A DNA stretch of 64,000 nucleotides from Clostridium estertheticum (GCF_011065935.2 NZ_JAAMNH020000001.1:145001-209000), one strand, 5' to 3'. Positions 30,174-39,092 are shown, counted from the first letter of the stretch. Made by a program: numbers and translations. The notes: a model not told the origin generated them from the sequence alone.

Positions 30174-32087
30174 ATGCTAAGCCAGCAAGAAAAGATAATG
30201 GTTCTAGAAAATTTTAAAGAAGAAAATCAACCTATAGAGATAATAAATGAATTAAATGATGGAGAATCTGGTGCAGCAGTATATACTGTGGAATTTGGTG
30301 AATCTCGAAAACTCGGAGTTTTAAAGATTCAAGAAATGAATGAAAGTGGATTACATAATAAAGCCTTTTTACAATCAACCGAGAATGCTATTGAAGGATA
30401 TATACCTAAAATTATTGACGAAGTGGAAATACAATGCAAAAACAATTTAATAAGATTCGGTGTGTTATATGAACTAGGGGGAGATAACGTACTAGGAATT
30501 AAAACCCTAAAATATTCATTAGAAAATGAATTAGCAATAGTTAAGCAAACTTCAGAACAAGTAGCTAAATTTTTGTACACATGGAATAAACCGCACACGT
30601 CCGAAATTAGTTCTCCTATTGATATAATGAAAACCTCCTTAGGTTATAGATTTATGGATGAAAAACTTATAAGAGCTTTTGAGACCTTAACGATTGATGA
30701 AGATAAAAAATGGTTAGTTATTGATGGAGTGGACAAATTCTTCCCAAATCCCTATAGATTCTTTACAGATGAAGAGGTTTGGGGTGGTAGTGAGGTGAAA
30801 TATTTACATTCCTGTATACATGGAGATTTTCATGGAGGGAATATTATTGTTTCAGTGAAGAAACCCTCTATTATTGATTTTGGAAGTTACCAAACTCATA
30901 GTAATATTTTTTATGATACAAGGTACTTAGAATTACATTCACTAATGGACTATCTAAAATTTGATAGTAATAAGCAAAGAAAATTTTGGATTAGTTTATG
31001 TGAAGAATTAACCAAAAATGTAAAGTACGTTGATATACCAGATGGCGATGGAGCTAGTATACTTAGGGATATAATACCAGAATTAAGACATGGTATAGAC
31101 TATTTACTTTCGGATTCTAGAAATAAATTATATGAGCCATCTTTTTATTTAGCTGGAGTATCTGCAGGACTTAACTTCATTCGTAAAACAAAGGATGAAA
31201 ATAAAAGAATGGCAGCGATGATATATACAATGTATAACTTAAGGGCTGTTTTAAAACATGAACTTATAGATTTATATAATCCTAGCCTATCCTCATGCAC
31301 TAGTGTTCAGTGGTTTTTAGATGAAACTTCGATAAGCGAATATTTAGATAAGGATTCAATATATAAGATTGATCAAAAGGCATATCATATTTCAGGTATA
31401 ATAAAAAATAAATCAATAGAGCTTACTGTGGAGCCTATTATAAACTTAAAAAGTGGAAAGGTTAAGTCATTAGAAATACTAGTTAGGGATTCAAGATTAG
31501 AATTCTTCCCGGATGAAATGTTTGAAAAGGCTAGGCTTACTGGAGACTTGGAAAATCTTACATTGCTAGCTTGTGATAAATTGTGCAATTATCTAGATAA
31601 ACTCAAACCGTTTATTGAAGAAGGATTATTTTTCAAACTTCAATCGGATACAACAAGGCATACTATAAAAAAAGTTATAAATAAATTACAAGGTACAAAC
31701 TTAGTTTTAGAAATTACTCAACGTATACCAAGAAGTGCGTTTTGGCGTAATTTTGCTCATGAGTTAAAATTCAAATTAGCAATGGAAAACTTCGGGGAAG
31801 GTAATTCTAATATGGTGGAATTAATAAAACTGAAGCCACATTTTATAAAAATTTCTCCACAAATTGTTAGAGATGTTCATAAAGATGAAATAAAAGCATT
31901 AATGGTAGAGCACATGGTTAAAATGGCTATAAAAACTAATATGAAAATTATAGCTGAGGGAATACGAACTTTAGATGAAAAGAAAAAGCTAATAGAACTA
32001 GGAGTTGAATACGGACAAGGTACACATTTTTCTTCTACCATGCTTATTGATCATGCAGATTATGAAATTTGGGAAAGTGGATTTTAG
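30174..32087 (+). CDS. APH/choline-kinase-fold plus degenerate EAL-domain fusion
   Basis: A 637-residue fusion. The N-terminal half (about 20-370) has phosphotransferase-kinase signatures: a candidate ATP lysine (GVLKIQE, Lys51), the Brenner motif HGDFHGGN (His216, Asp218, Asn223) and the metal DFG (IIDFGSY, Asp235). The C-terminal half (about 415-637) is an EAL fold: EILVR (Glu434), LEIT (Glu513), AEGIRT (Glu605), GQG (Gln615). Key phosphodiesterase residues are altered: DDFGxG is ENFGEG (538-543), the Asp of K-I-D is Ser561, and the N-x-N-L strand is FKLQS. The kinase site looks intact and the EAL site looks dead, which suggests cyclic-di-GMP sensing or a structural role; that is inference. 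Monocistronic, AGGGGG site. Confidence 0.85.
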   Translation: MLSQQEKIMVLENFKEENQPIEIINELNDGESGAAVYTVEFGESRKLGVLKIQEMNESGLHNKAFLQSTENAIEGYIPKIIDEVEIQCKNNLIRFGVLYELGGDNVLGIKTLKYSLENELAIVKQTSEQVAKFLYTWNKPHTSEISSPIDIMKTSLGYRFMDEKLIRAFETLTIDEDKKWLVIDGVDKFFPNPYRFFTDEEVWGGSEVKYLHSCIHGDFHGGNIIVSVKKPSIIDFGSYQTHSNIFYDTRYLELHSLMDYLKFDSNKQRKFWISLCEELTKNVKYVDIPDGDGASILRDIIPELRHGIDYLLSDSRNKLYEPSFYLAGVSAGLNFIRKTKDENKRMAAMIYTMYNLRAVLKHELIDLYNPSLSSCTSVQWFLDETSISEYLDKDSIYKIDQKAYHISGIIKNKSIELTVEPIINLKSGKVKSLEILVRDSRLEFFPDEMFEKARLTGDLENLTLLACDKLCNYLDKLKPFIEEGLFFKLQSDTTRHTIKKVINKLQGTNLVLEITQRIPRSAFWRNFAHELKFKLAMENFGEGNSNMVELIKLKPHFIKISPQIVRDVHKDEIKALMVEHMVKMAIKTNMKIIAEGIRTLDEKKKLIELGVEYGQGTHFSSTMLIDHADYEIWESGF

Positions 32088-32104
32088 GGTCTTAGGTATT
32101 TATT

Positions 32105-32144
32105 TGTGGACATTTCTTTTATAAGAAGTGTCCACAGTTTTTTT
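32105..32144 (+). terminator. Terminator
   Basis: GTGGACATTTCTT-ttat-AAGAAGTGTCCAC followed by T-run. Confidence 0.9.
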
Positions 32145-32166
32145 ATTTTAGAAAAATTGTAAGAAT

Positions 32167-32634
32167 CTATTTTAAAAGGCATATGGCATTAGAAGAAATT
32201 CCCTCGCAGCGACCAGTAAACCCAAGACCTTCCTCTGTAGTAGCTTTAATATTGATTTTATCTATAGGTAATTGTAGTGCCAATGCAATATTTTCTACCA
32301 TATAAGGGATGTGAGGAGCCATTTTAGGTCTTTGTGCAATGATTGTAGCATCGATATTTTCAATTATATAATCCTTAGCTTTTACTAAATCACCTACATG
32401 TTTAAGAAGAACAATGCTACTGGCACCTTTATATGTGGCATCAGTATCAGGGAAATGCTTCCCAATGTCACCTAGAGCTGCGGCACCTAAAAGAGCATCC
32501 ATAATAGCATGAATAAGAACGTCTGCATCTGAATGACCTAATAATCCAGTTTCATGGGGTATGTTTACTCCGCCAAGTATTAAATTTCTATCTTTAACTA
32601 ATTTATGAACATCGTAGCCCATTCCAATTCTCAA
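32167..32634 (-). CDS. ispF: 2-C-methyl-D-erythritol 2,4-cyclodiphosphate synthase
   Basis: A 155-residue enzyme of the MEP isoprenoid pathway. Canonical start MRIGMGYDVHKL (metal ligands Asp8, His10), HSDADVLIHAIMDALLGA near 34-51, and FPDTDATYKGASS near 60-72. It ends TTEEGLGFTGRCEGI. The start codon is TTG, fixed by the conserved N-terminus and a GAGG site upstream. ispD is not adjacent; single gene on the minus strand. Confidence 0.97.
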   Translation of the reverse strand: MRIGMGYDVHKLVKDRNLILGGVNIPHETGLLGHSDADVLIHAIMDALLGAAALGDIGKHFPDTDATYKGASSIVLLKHVGDLVKAKDYIIENIDATIIAQRPKMAPHIPYMVENIALALQLPIDKINIKATTEEGLGFTGRCEGISSNAICLLK

Positions 32635-32827
32635 TCGAATTACCTCTTTTCAATTTAAATATTTATTATTTTCATGTGCCTAATATAGCATTTTATAGTG
32701 AGGTAATCAAGAAAATTTATTATGGAATGGTTACAAGTATATAATTGTAGATATAACTACCATATTTAAATATGATATAATATTTAGATATATAGAAAAA
32801 AATTACAAAATGGATGGGGGAAAAGTT

Positions 32828-33424
32828 GTGAAAAAGAGCTGGATTGGAATACTTATGATGATTATAGGAGCAGTTATTATTATTTCTGCACTATCTATGA
32901 GATATCAGGCGAGTAGAACACAAAAGGTTATGATTGAAGATTTTAAGAAAAATATTCAAAAGGCGGATGAGCAGTTAGGTATTAGTGAAAATATAAAGAC
33001 TGTTGATAAAAAAGCTTCAACTACCACTAAAGGAACCATTGGAATTATCTCCATTCCTAAAATCAATCTAACTGTAGCACTTAGCGAAGGGGTTGGAATG
33101 GATATATTAAAATATGCAGTAGGTCATTTTACTGGAACCCCAATGCCGGGAGTTAAAGGCAATTTTTGTGTTGCAGGTCATAGAAGTTATACCTATAATC
33201 AATATTTTAATAGATTAGATGAATTAAATATAGGTGATAAAATAATGGTTACCACTATGGCTGGAGAGTTTGAATATGTGGTTTATGAAAGTAAGGTGGT
33301 AAAACCAGAAGAAATATCTGTTTTAGACAACACAGAAGACGCAGAAATAACATTAGTAACCTGTACTCCCATAAGAGTAGCTACTCACAGACTTATAATA
33401 AAAGGAAAAATTGTAAGCAAATAG
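32828..33424 (+). CDS. Class D sortase
   Basis: A 199-residue membrane-anchored transpeptidase. There is one N-terminal helix (WIGILMMIIGAVIIISAL), then the sortase barrel starting GTIGIISIPKINL. The catalytic triad is visible: His in VAGHRSYTYNQYF, Cys in LVTCTPI, and Arg in THRLIIKG. The TLVTC and short C-terminus fit class D. No LPxTG-type substrate gene is seen in the window. The start is GTG at 32828, six bases after ATGGGGGA; the ATG at 32810 would swallow that site. Confidence 0.9.
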   Translation: MKKSWIGILMMIIGAVIIISALSMRYQASRTQKVMIEDFKKNIQKADEQLGISENIKTVDKKASTTTKGTIGIISIPKINLTVALSEGVGMDILKYAVGHFTGTPMPGVKGNFCVAGHRSYTYNQYFNRLDELNIGDKIMVTTMAGEFEYVVYESKVVKPEEISVLDNTEDAEITLVTCTPIRVATHRLIIKGKIVSK

Positions 33425-33443
33425 TCGAAAAGTTATTAACATG

Positions 33444-33619
33444 TTATCAACAAAACTGTGGATAATGTGCATAACTTTAAAATATAATTTTCAATAATTT
33501 TCATTAAAATAAAAAAAATACAATATATTTTTTAAAATTTCTCTAATTAATACTAATAATCACTCCATATTATCAATTCCACAAGTTATACACAGAGAAA
33601 TTGTGGATAATGTGCATAA
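33444..33619. promoter_or_regulatory. DnaA-box cluster 2
   Basis: Exact TTATNCACA-class sites: TGTGGATAA at 33457 and 33602, TGTGCATAA directly abutting each (33466, 33611) and TTATACACA at 33586. TTATCAACA at 33444 has one mismatch. The abutting GGATAA/GCATAA pair occurs twice, about 145 bases apart. Confidence 0.65.
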
Positions 33620-33848
33620 GTATTGAATTGTATATAATAATTTTTAAAAATGATACATAGTTTTAATACATTTGTGGACTAGTAAATTTTAATGTGTATA
33701 ATCTGTTAGTCTAAATAAAAAACAATAAAAAAAATAAATTATCAACAAAATTTTAAAAATAAAAAATATTTAAGTAAAAGATATTTGTGCAAAATATGAA
33801 ATTTATCATTTATATTTGTAAATTTAAGAATTTTTACCATCACAATAC

Positions 33849-33876
33849 TTGATTAAATACTTTTTAATGGTATAAT
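33849..33876 (+). promoter_or_regulatory. Promoter of the lipoprotein gene
   Basis: TTGATT, 16-base spacer, TATAAT; leader about 120 bases. Confidence 0.55.
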
Positions 33877-34000
33877 ATGTTTTGTGGCAAATTAATACAT
33901 TAAAAAATAGTTACACAAACACAAATGAGTATTATGCTATTTGCTTTAAAGTATAAAGACAATAGTAAATATAAATAACATTACTTAGGAGGAAATTTAA

Positions 34001-34546
34001 ATGGTTAAAAAAGTTCTATCGAGTATTTTGGTATTGGTAATGGCAGGATCCTTAGTGGCTTGCAAAAGTAACAAAATTGTAACTAAAGATGATACAGCTA
34101 CAAAGCAAACAGAAACAAAAAAGACTGAAACTGCAGAGCCTGCGAGTGAGGTAATTAAGTTTGAGTCAGTAGGTCAAATGATGGATAGCATCTCAGAGAA
34201 AGATCACTATTACTCAGATCAATATAACTTAAAGATATTGAAAAAGGAACCACTTGCAGTGTACGAGGCTAAGGCAGATGTCATAACGCAAAAGGCTATG
34301 GTAGATAAAAAAATTGATAACAAAAGTGCAAAGGTATATAAGTACTACAACAATATTAATGGCGTACGCTTTGAAAAGGACTACATAGTTGTATATGATG
34401 CGAGTAAAGTGCCTACAACAGTATATGAAGTAATAATATCATTGTCAGATAAAGATGAACCATCTTTAAAAGAAGTTAAAGAAAATAAAGCAATTATAAC
34501 TGATGAATTTAAAGCATTATTTCCAAAAGAGTTAGAGGTTAAATAA
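34001..34546 (+). CDS. Hypothetical lipoprotein
   Basis: A 181-residue exported protein. The type II signal peptide MVKKVLSSILVLVMAGSLVA ends in lipobox LVAC (Cys21). A Thr/Lys/Glu-rich linker follows (about 25-50), then a small alpha/beta domain of about 125 residues with no family I recognise. AGGAGG precedes the ATG. Single gene; terminator at 34622. Confidence 0.85.
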   Translation: MVKKVLSSILVLVMAGSLVACKSNKIVTKDDTATKQTETKKTETAEPASEVIKFESVGQMMDSISEKDHYYSDQYNLKILKKEPLAVYEAKADVITQKAMVDKKIDNKSAKVYKYYNNINGVRFEKDYIVVYDASKVPTTVYEVIISLSDKDEPSLKEVKENKAIITDEFKALFPKELEVK

Positions 34547-34575
34547 AATAGTTATTGTTAGCTAAGATTAACAAG

Positions 34576-34609
34576 TTATCCACAGCCTAGCTGTGGGTTA
34601 TGTTGATAA
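34576..34609. promoter_or_regulatory. DnaA-box outlier of cluster 2
   Basis: Exact TTATCCACA at 34576-34584 and a one-mismatch site TGTTGATAA at 34601-34609, with the two-mismatch TGTGGGTTA between. Confidence 0.5.
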
Positions 34610-34621
34610 CTCTACATAAAT

Positions 34622-34653
34622 AAAAAAAGGCACACAATTTTGTGTGCTTTTTT
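34622..34653. terminator. Bidirectional terminator
   Basis: AAAAAGGCACACA-att-TTGTGTGCTTTTTT; between the lipoprotein gene and convergent rluF. Confidence 0.9.
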
Positions 34654-34679
34654 AATATAAAAGCAAGCTATAGGCTATA

Positions 34680-35465
34680 TTACTTTGAGGCATTTTCAGT
34701 TTTAATTGAATCGGAAATCAAATCATTAATTCCTAATAGTTCATTTGGTGTTAAGTATCTCCATTTACCGATAGGTAGTCTATCTATAGAAACATTCATA
34801 ATTCTAAGCCTCTCAAGTTTTACCACCTCATAACCTAAACACTCGCACATTCTTCGTATTTGACGGTTAAGGCCTTCTGTTAAAATTATTCTAAAGACAT
34901 ATTTGCTTTCTTTTTTTACAATACACTTTTTAGTTACCGTATTAAGTATAGCTATGCCATTTCCCATATTTTTTATAAAATCCGGGGATATAGGTTTATC
35001 TACAGTAACAATATATTCTTTTTCGTGGTTATTGCCTGAACGCAGAATTTTATTTACTATGTCGCCATCATTTGTTAGAAATATAAGACCTTGAGAAGGT
35101 TTATCAAGACGTCCTATGGGAAAAATTCTTTTTGGAAAGTTTATAAAGTCTATAATGTTACCCACAATCTTATGCTCCGTAGTGCAGGTTATTCCAACAG
35201 GCTTGTTGAAAGCTAAATAAACTAATTCCTCGTTATGTTTTAAGTGGTTACCATTTATTTCAATGTAATCTGCTGCAGATACCTGAGTGCCCATTTCAGG
35301 GAGCTTACCATTTACTTTGACCTTACCTTCAACGATCATTTTATCTGCCACGCGCCTAGAGCAAAAACCAGTTTCACTTATATATTTATTTAATCTAGTT
35401 TTTGAAGTGCTATTTTCACTGTGCTGAATAATGGTTTTTTCTTTATCATTATGTATGGGTTTCAT
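34680..35465 (-). CDS. rluF: 23S rRNA pseudouridine synthase, RluF/RsuA family
   Basis: A 261-residue enzyme with an N-terminal S4 domain (TRLNKYISETGFCSRRVADK at about 23-42) and a catalytic RsuA-type domain. The catalytic Asp is in IGRLDKPSQGLIFLTNDGD at about 128-146. The ending LNRQIRRMCECLGYEVVKLERLRI is typical. RluF targets U2604 of 23S in E. coli; exact site here is inferred. Start chosen at 35465 behind AAAGGACGGTG. Stand-alone. Confidence 0.92.
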   Translation of the reverse strand: MKPIHNDKEKTIIQHSENSTSKTRLNKYISETGFCSRRVADKMIVEGKVKVNGKLPEMGTQVSAADYIEINGNHLKHNEELVYLAFNKPVGITCTTEHKIVGNIIDFINFPKRIFPIGRLDKPSQGLIFLTNDGDIVNKILRSGNNHEKEYIVTVDKPISPDFIKNMGNGIAILNTVTKKCIVKKESKYVFRIILTEGLNRQIRRMCECLGYEVVKLERLRIMNVSIDRLPIGKWRYLTPNELLGINDLISDSIKTENASK

Positions 35466-35745
35466 TTCACACCGTCCTTTGGAATTATAGAGCAAAATTA
35501 AGTTGAATAATTAATAATATATGGTAAAATATTATAATATATGGTTAAATATCCATACATATATAAATAATGAAATAATTACTGGAAAAACTGATTCTAA
35601 ACAAAAATAATATTTTACTTCATTATATTAAATAATCATCGAAATATAAAGAGAAATGATAAATTAATTAATTGAATTTTATTGTGAAGTCTTTAATTAA
35701 GATACTTTAGTGAAAATTTAATGAAAAGTATAGGGGGAAGGTAAA

Positions 35746-36909
35746 TTGCTAAATAAAAATTCTTTAAACAAGGTAAGTTTATTTCTAATAGTGATATGTG
35801 GTTTATTTCTATTTATACCAAACACTGTTATAGCGGCCGGAAATCCGACTCAGTGGGTACAGAAAAATGTAAAAGTGGAAGCTAATAAAGTATGGAAGAT
35901 TAAGTTTAATCAAGAAATAAATGTGGACAAGCTTAGTACAAGTGTTAGGGTTTACAATCCTAGCGGACTTCCAGTACAGATAAGGACATCCTATGCCAAT
36001 AATACTATAACAGTAGTACCAGTTTCAGCTTATATACCTGGACAAACTTATTCACTCCAAATTTCTCAAACTATAACGGGCTTACATAGTAATCAACTCA
36101 AGGCACCTATAACTATGAGTTTTACAATAGCGGTACCAGATAATCCGCAGTTAATAAATACTGTTAATAAGAACTATGTTTATAAGCAATATGATACGAC
36201 ATTAGATCAAATGGTAGCTATACAAAGTAAATGTAGCTCGGTTAATGTTGTAAATAATTATTATTTAACTCCTAGTAATATAGATATTTATCAATACTTG
36301 AATCCTAAAAATTTTGAGTACCATGATTATGCGGTATATCAATTTTTAACATTAAATTATATTGAAGGAATTACTGCAGAAGAGCTAAACAGTGTATTAA
36401 AAGGAAAGGGAATACTAGAGGGACAAGGAAAAACATTTTTAGATGCTTGTTTTAAATATGATGTGAACCCGGCATATGCAGTTGCGCATGCTTTCTTAGA
36501 AACTGGCAATGGTAGCTCAATACTCGCTAATGGTGTGATGGTAAGTGAAGTTGGTGGACAAGTATTAGAAGAAAGTAAAAGTACATATAATATGTTCGGT
36601 ATAGGAGCTTTTGATATAGATCCAAATAAACTAGGTTCAGAAAGAGCTTACATAGAGGGATGGTTTACGCCAGAACTTGCTATAGATGGTGGGGTCAAAT
36701 GGATTGCTACCCAATATATAAAGAATGTTACCTACAATCAGAATACATTATACAAAATGAGATGGAACCCAGCAATTCCAGCAAATACTTATCGTCACCA
36801 ATATGCAACAGATATAGCTTGGGCATATAAGCAAAGTTATAGAATAAAAGAAATTCTTGATAAATGTACAAATGCAAATTTAAAATTTGAAATACCTCAA
36901 TATAAATAG
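35746..36909 (+). CDS. Secreted Ig-like/glucosaminidase cell-wall hydrolase, copy A
   Basis: A 387-residue exported protein. Signal peptide about 1-30 (SLFLIVICGLFLFIPNTVIAA); an SbsA-type Ig-like domain about 35-130 (VWKIKFNQEINVDKL .. GQTYSLQISQTI); a middle linker with YDTTLDQMV; and a C-terminal glucosaminidase domain about 220-375. The last has AVAHAFLETGNGSS (candidate catalytic Glu) and TYNMFGIGAFDIDP. It should cut N-acetylglucosamine linkages in peptidoglycan. TTG start behind AGGGGGAAGG. It is a tandem paralogue of 37185-38366, including the upstream region. Confidence 0.88.
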   Translation: MLNKNSLNKVSLFLIVICGLFLFIPNTVIAAGNPTQWVQKNVKVEANKVWKIKFNQEINVDKLSTSVRVYNPSGLPVQIRTSYANNTITVVPVSAYIPGQTYSLQISQTITGLHSNQLKAPITMSFTIAVPDNPQLINTVNKNYVYKQYDTTLDQMVAIQSKCSSVNVVNNYYLTPSNIDIYQYLNPKNFEYHDYAVYQFLTLNYIEGITAEELNSVLKGKGILEGQGKTFLDACFKYDVNPAYAVAHAFLETGNGSSILANGVMVSEVGGQVLEESKSTYNMFGIGAFDIDPNKLGSERAYIEGWFTPELAIDGGVKWIATQYIKNVTYNQNTLYKMRWNPAIPANTYRHQYATDIAWAYKQSYRIKEILDKCTNANLKFEIPQYK

Positions 36910-36913
36910 AACT

Positions 36914-36947
36914 AAGGGTATCCTGCAAAGGATATCCTTTATTTTTT
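36914..36947 (+). terminator. Terminator of copy A
   Basis: AAGGGTATCC-tgcaa-AGGATATCCTT with T-run; the sequence is duplicated after copy B. Confidence 0.85.
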
Positions 36948-37184
36948 ATAAATTTAATACCAATCTTTTGAGTTATAAAGTAAGGTTAAAATAAGTAATT
37001 AATATTATTTGGTAAAATCACCATATTATATGGTAAAATGGTGATATAGCTATAAATAATGGAATATTTGTATGATGAATTGTTCATTAACAAAAATAAT
37101 GGCTAATATAATTATGTTTCTTGGTTAAGCCGGTAACTAAACCACATTAGTGGATTTAAATAAAAAGTATAGGGGGAAGATAAA

Positions 37185-38366
37185 TTGATAAATAAAAAGT
37201 TTTTAAACAAGTTAAATTTATGTCTAGTAATAATGTGTGCGTTATTTATATTTATCCCAAACCGCGTAACAGCAGCTATAAATTTGAATGTGAAGCAAAT
37301 GGAACATAGGAACAATGTAAAAACTGATAGAGTATGGAATATTAAATTTAATCAGGGGATTTGTGAGGACAAGCTCACTGCGGGGGTTGTAGTCTATAGT
37401 CCACTTGGAGAGATAGTAGGCACAAAGATATCTTATGACCCTATAAATAATATCGTGAAAATAGAACCACCGGTGGCAGGATATAAAGCAGGGCAAACTT
37501 ATTCCCTACAAATTAATGATAATATAAAGGATTTATATAGTAATTCAATGAAGGCACCTGTTATAATGAATTTTACCATAGAAGCAGCAGATACAGAGCC
37601 AGTAAGTAATAGCAATAAGGAATATATTGCAAATGAATATGACACGACGCTAAATCAAATTGTAGATATGCAAAGTAAATTTAAACCTGTTAATGTAGTA
37701 ATGAATTATGATTTAAAGCCTAGTAACTTAGATATTTATGAATATATGAATCCTAAAAATTTTAAAAACCATAATTATGCTGTATATCAATTTTTAAAGC
37801 TAGATTCTTATACTGTGGGTATCACTGCAGAAGCTTTAAATAGTTATCTTAAAGGTGGGTTAGGTAATGGTGTATTAAATAACCAAGGAGAAACTTTTTT
37901 AAAGGCAGCTAGTGAAAACAATATTAATGTAGCATACCTAACTGCACATACAATGTTAGAAACCGGACATGGAAAATCAAATTTATCTAAAGGTATTATG
38001 GTAAGCGAAGTTGATGGCATACAAGTTGCACCTAGATTAACATATAACATGTTTGGTATAGGAGCAACTGATATTGCTCCTGATAAAAATGGTTCTGAGT
38101 ACGCATATCGTAATGGGTGGTTTACAGTAGAGGATGCAATAATGGGTGGAGCCAAATTTATTTCTGATGAATATATAAATAATGTAGCACGAAAACAAAA
38201 TACACTATATAAAATGAGATGGGACCCGGCTAACCTAGGGAGTGTAGCAACTCATCAATATGCTACAGACATAGCTTGGGCGTACAAAATCAGTTATACA
38301 ACTAGAGAAATTCAAGATAAAGATATAAATGCAAATTTAAAATTTGAAATACCACAATATAAGTAG
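37185..38366 (+). CDS. Secreted Ig-like/glucosaminidase cell-wall hydrolase, copy B
   Basis: A 393-residue tandem paralogue of copy A with the same order: signal peptide (LCLVIMCALFIFIPNRVTAA), SbsA-like Ig domain (VWNIKFNQGICEDKL .. GQTYSLQINDNI), linker and glucosaminidase domain (LTAHTMLETGHGKS, TYNMFGIGATDIAP). The last residues NANLKFEIPQYK are identical in both. Divergence is spread along the length, so both are probably functional. TTG start behind AGGGGGAAG. Shared flanks suggest duplication of a whole transcription unit. Confidence 0.88.
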   Translation: MINKKFLNKLNLCLVIMCALFIFIPNRVTAAINLNVKQMEHRNNVKTDRVWNIKFNQGICEDKLTAGVVVYSPLGEIVGTKISYDPINNIVKIEPPVAGYKAGQTYSLQINDNIKDLYSNSMKAPVIMNFTIEAADTEPVSNSNKEYIANEYDTTLNQIVDMQSKFKPVNVVMNYDLKPSNLDIYEYMNPKNFKNHNYAVYQFLKLDSYTVGITAEALNSYLKGGLGNGVLNNQGETFLKAASENNINVAYLTAHTMLETGHGKSNLSKGIMVSEVDGIQVAPRLTYNMFGIGATDIAPDKNGSEYAYRNGWFTVEDAIMGGAKFISDEYINNVARKQNTLYKMRWDPANLGSVATHQYATDIAWAYKISYTTREIQDKDINANLKFEIPQYK

Positions 38367-38405
38367 AACTAAGGGTATCCTGCAAGGATACCCTTAGTTA
38401 TTTTT
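38367..38405. terminator. Terminator of copy B (bidirectional)
   Basis: Perfect stem AACTAAGGGTATCC-tgcaa-GGATACCCTTAGTT then ATTTTT; overlaps the 3' end of the RsgI-like gene. Confidence 0.9.
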
Positions 38406-38966
38406 AACTAGTCCATTATTATTTACTAATACCTTAAAATTATGAGCACTAGCATATTTTATAAACTCAGTTAAGTCAACGGGGGTATCATTTTTATATC
38501 CGGAAATAAATATAGAAATTTTAAAGCCATCATCCGCATGAGCTTTAGTTAGGTATTTTTGTTTAATAGACTCATCTAGAATTAATTTTAAGGCTTGTCC
38601 TAATGAATTATGTTCTAGTGAAAGAAGTTGCTTAATTTTGTAGCCTCCAGAGCTTATACCTTCAACTTTTTTAATTTTATCTGTACCGGTTACCTCCATC
38701 TTTAAAGAGCAATTCATGTCTACTATAACGGAGTAATTATCTTTATTATCTAAATATAATTTTTTTATTGAAAATAAAAGTACTAGCAAGCAAACTATTA
38801 CTAATAAATATTTCCAAATGGCTACGCTTTGAAATTCTTGACCTGCATATAGCTCACCTATTTTGGGTTCAACTGTGTTCTTTTCAAGAGTAGCAAATTC
38901 ATTATTTGCAGTTATGATATACACTTTGTTTTTTTCAACATTGATTATTTTACCAGCTTTACGCAT
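38394..38966 (-). CDS. RsgI-N-like membrane protein (anti-sigma type)
   Basis: A 190-residue single-pass protein. The first 50 residues (MRKAGKIINVEKNKVYIITA then NNEFATLEK) resemble the N-terminal anti-sigma domain of RsgI, which binds sigma-I in Bacillus and Clostridium. A membrane helix follows (about 55-73, WKYLLVIVCLLVLLFSI), then an outer domain of about 115 residues with no carbohydrate-binding module that I recognise. No sigI gene is adjacent, unlike usual sigI-rsgI pairs. Start chosen at 38966 behind GAGGTG. Confidence 0.75.
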   Translation of the reverse strand: MRKAGKIINVEKNKVYIITANNEFATLEKNTVEPKIGELYAGQEFQSVAIWKYLLVIVCLLVLLFSIKKLYLDNKDNYSVIVDMNCSLKMEVTGTDKIKKVEGISSGGYKIKQLLSLEHNSLGQALKLILDESIKQKYLTKAHADDGFKISIFISGYKNDTPVDLTEFIKYASAHNFKVLVNNNGLVKNN

Positions 38967-39092
38967 AAGAGCACCTCTTTCATATGATAATAGGTAGTAT
39001 ACTATATATTTATAATGCTTGACATAAGGTGAAAAAATTGGTACTTTCATTGTAGTAAAGTATTAAATTATGGCTTAAATTTAGAAATATAT

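Larger units (their letters stand above)
33425..34000. other. Gene-free region with DnaA boxes and lipoprotein promoter
   Basis: No frame of interest in about 575 bases. DnaA boxes occupy 33444-33619; the rest is nearly pure A/T. A promoter TTGATT-16-TATAAT (33849-33876) precedes the lipoprotein gene. Confidence 0.6.

Noticed and set aside
34642..34833. 63-codon plus-strand frame
   Set aside because: Overlaps a terminator and the antisense of rluF.
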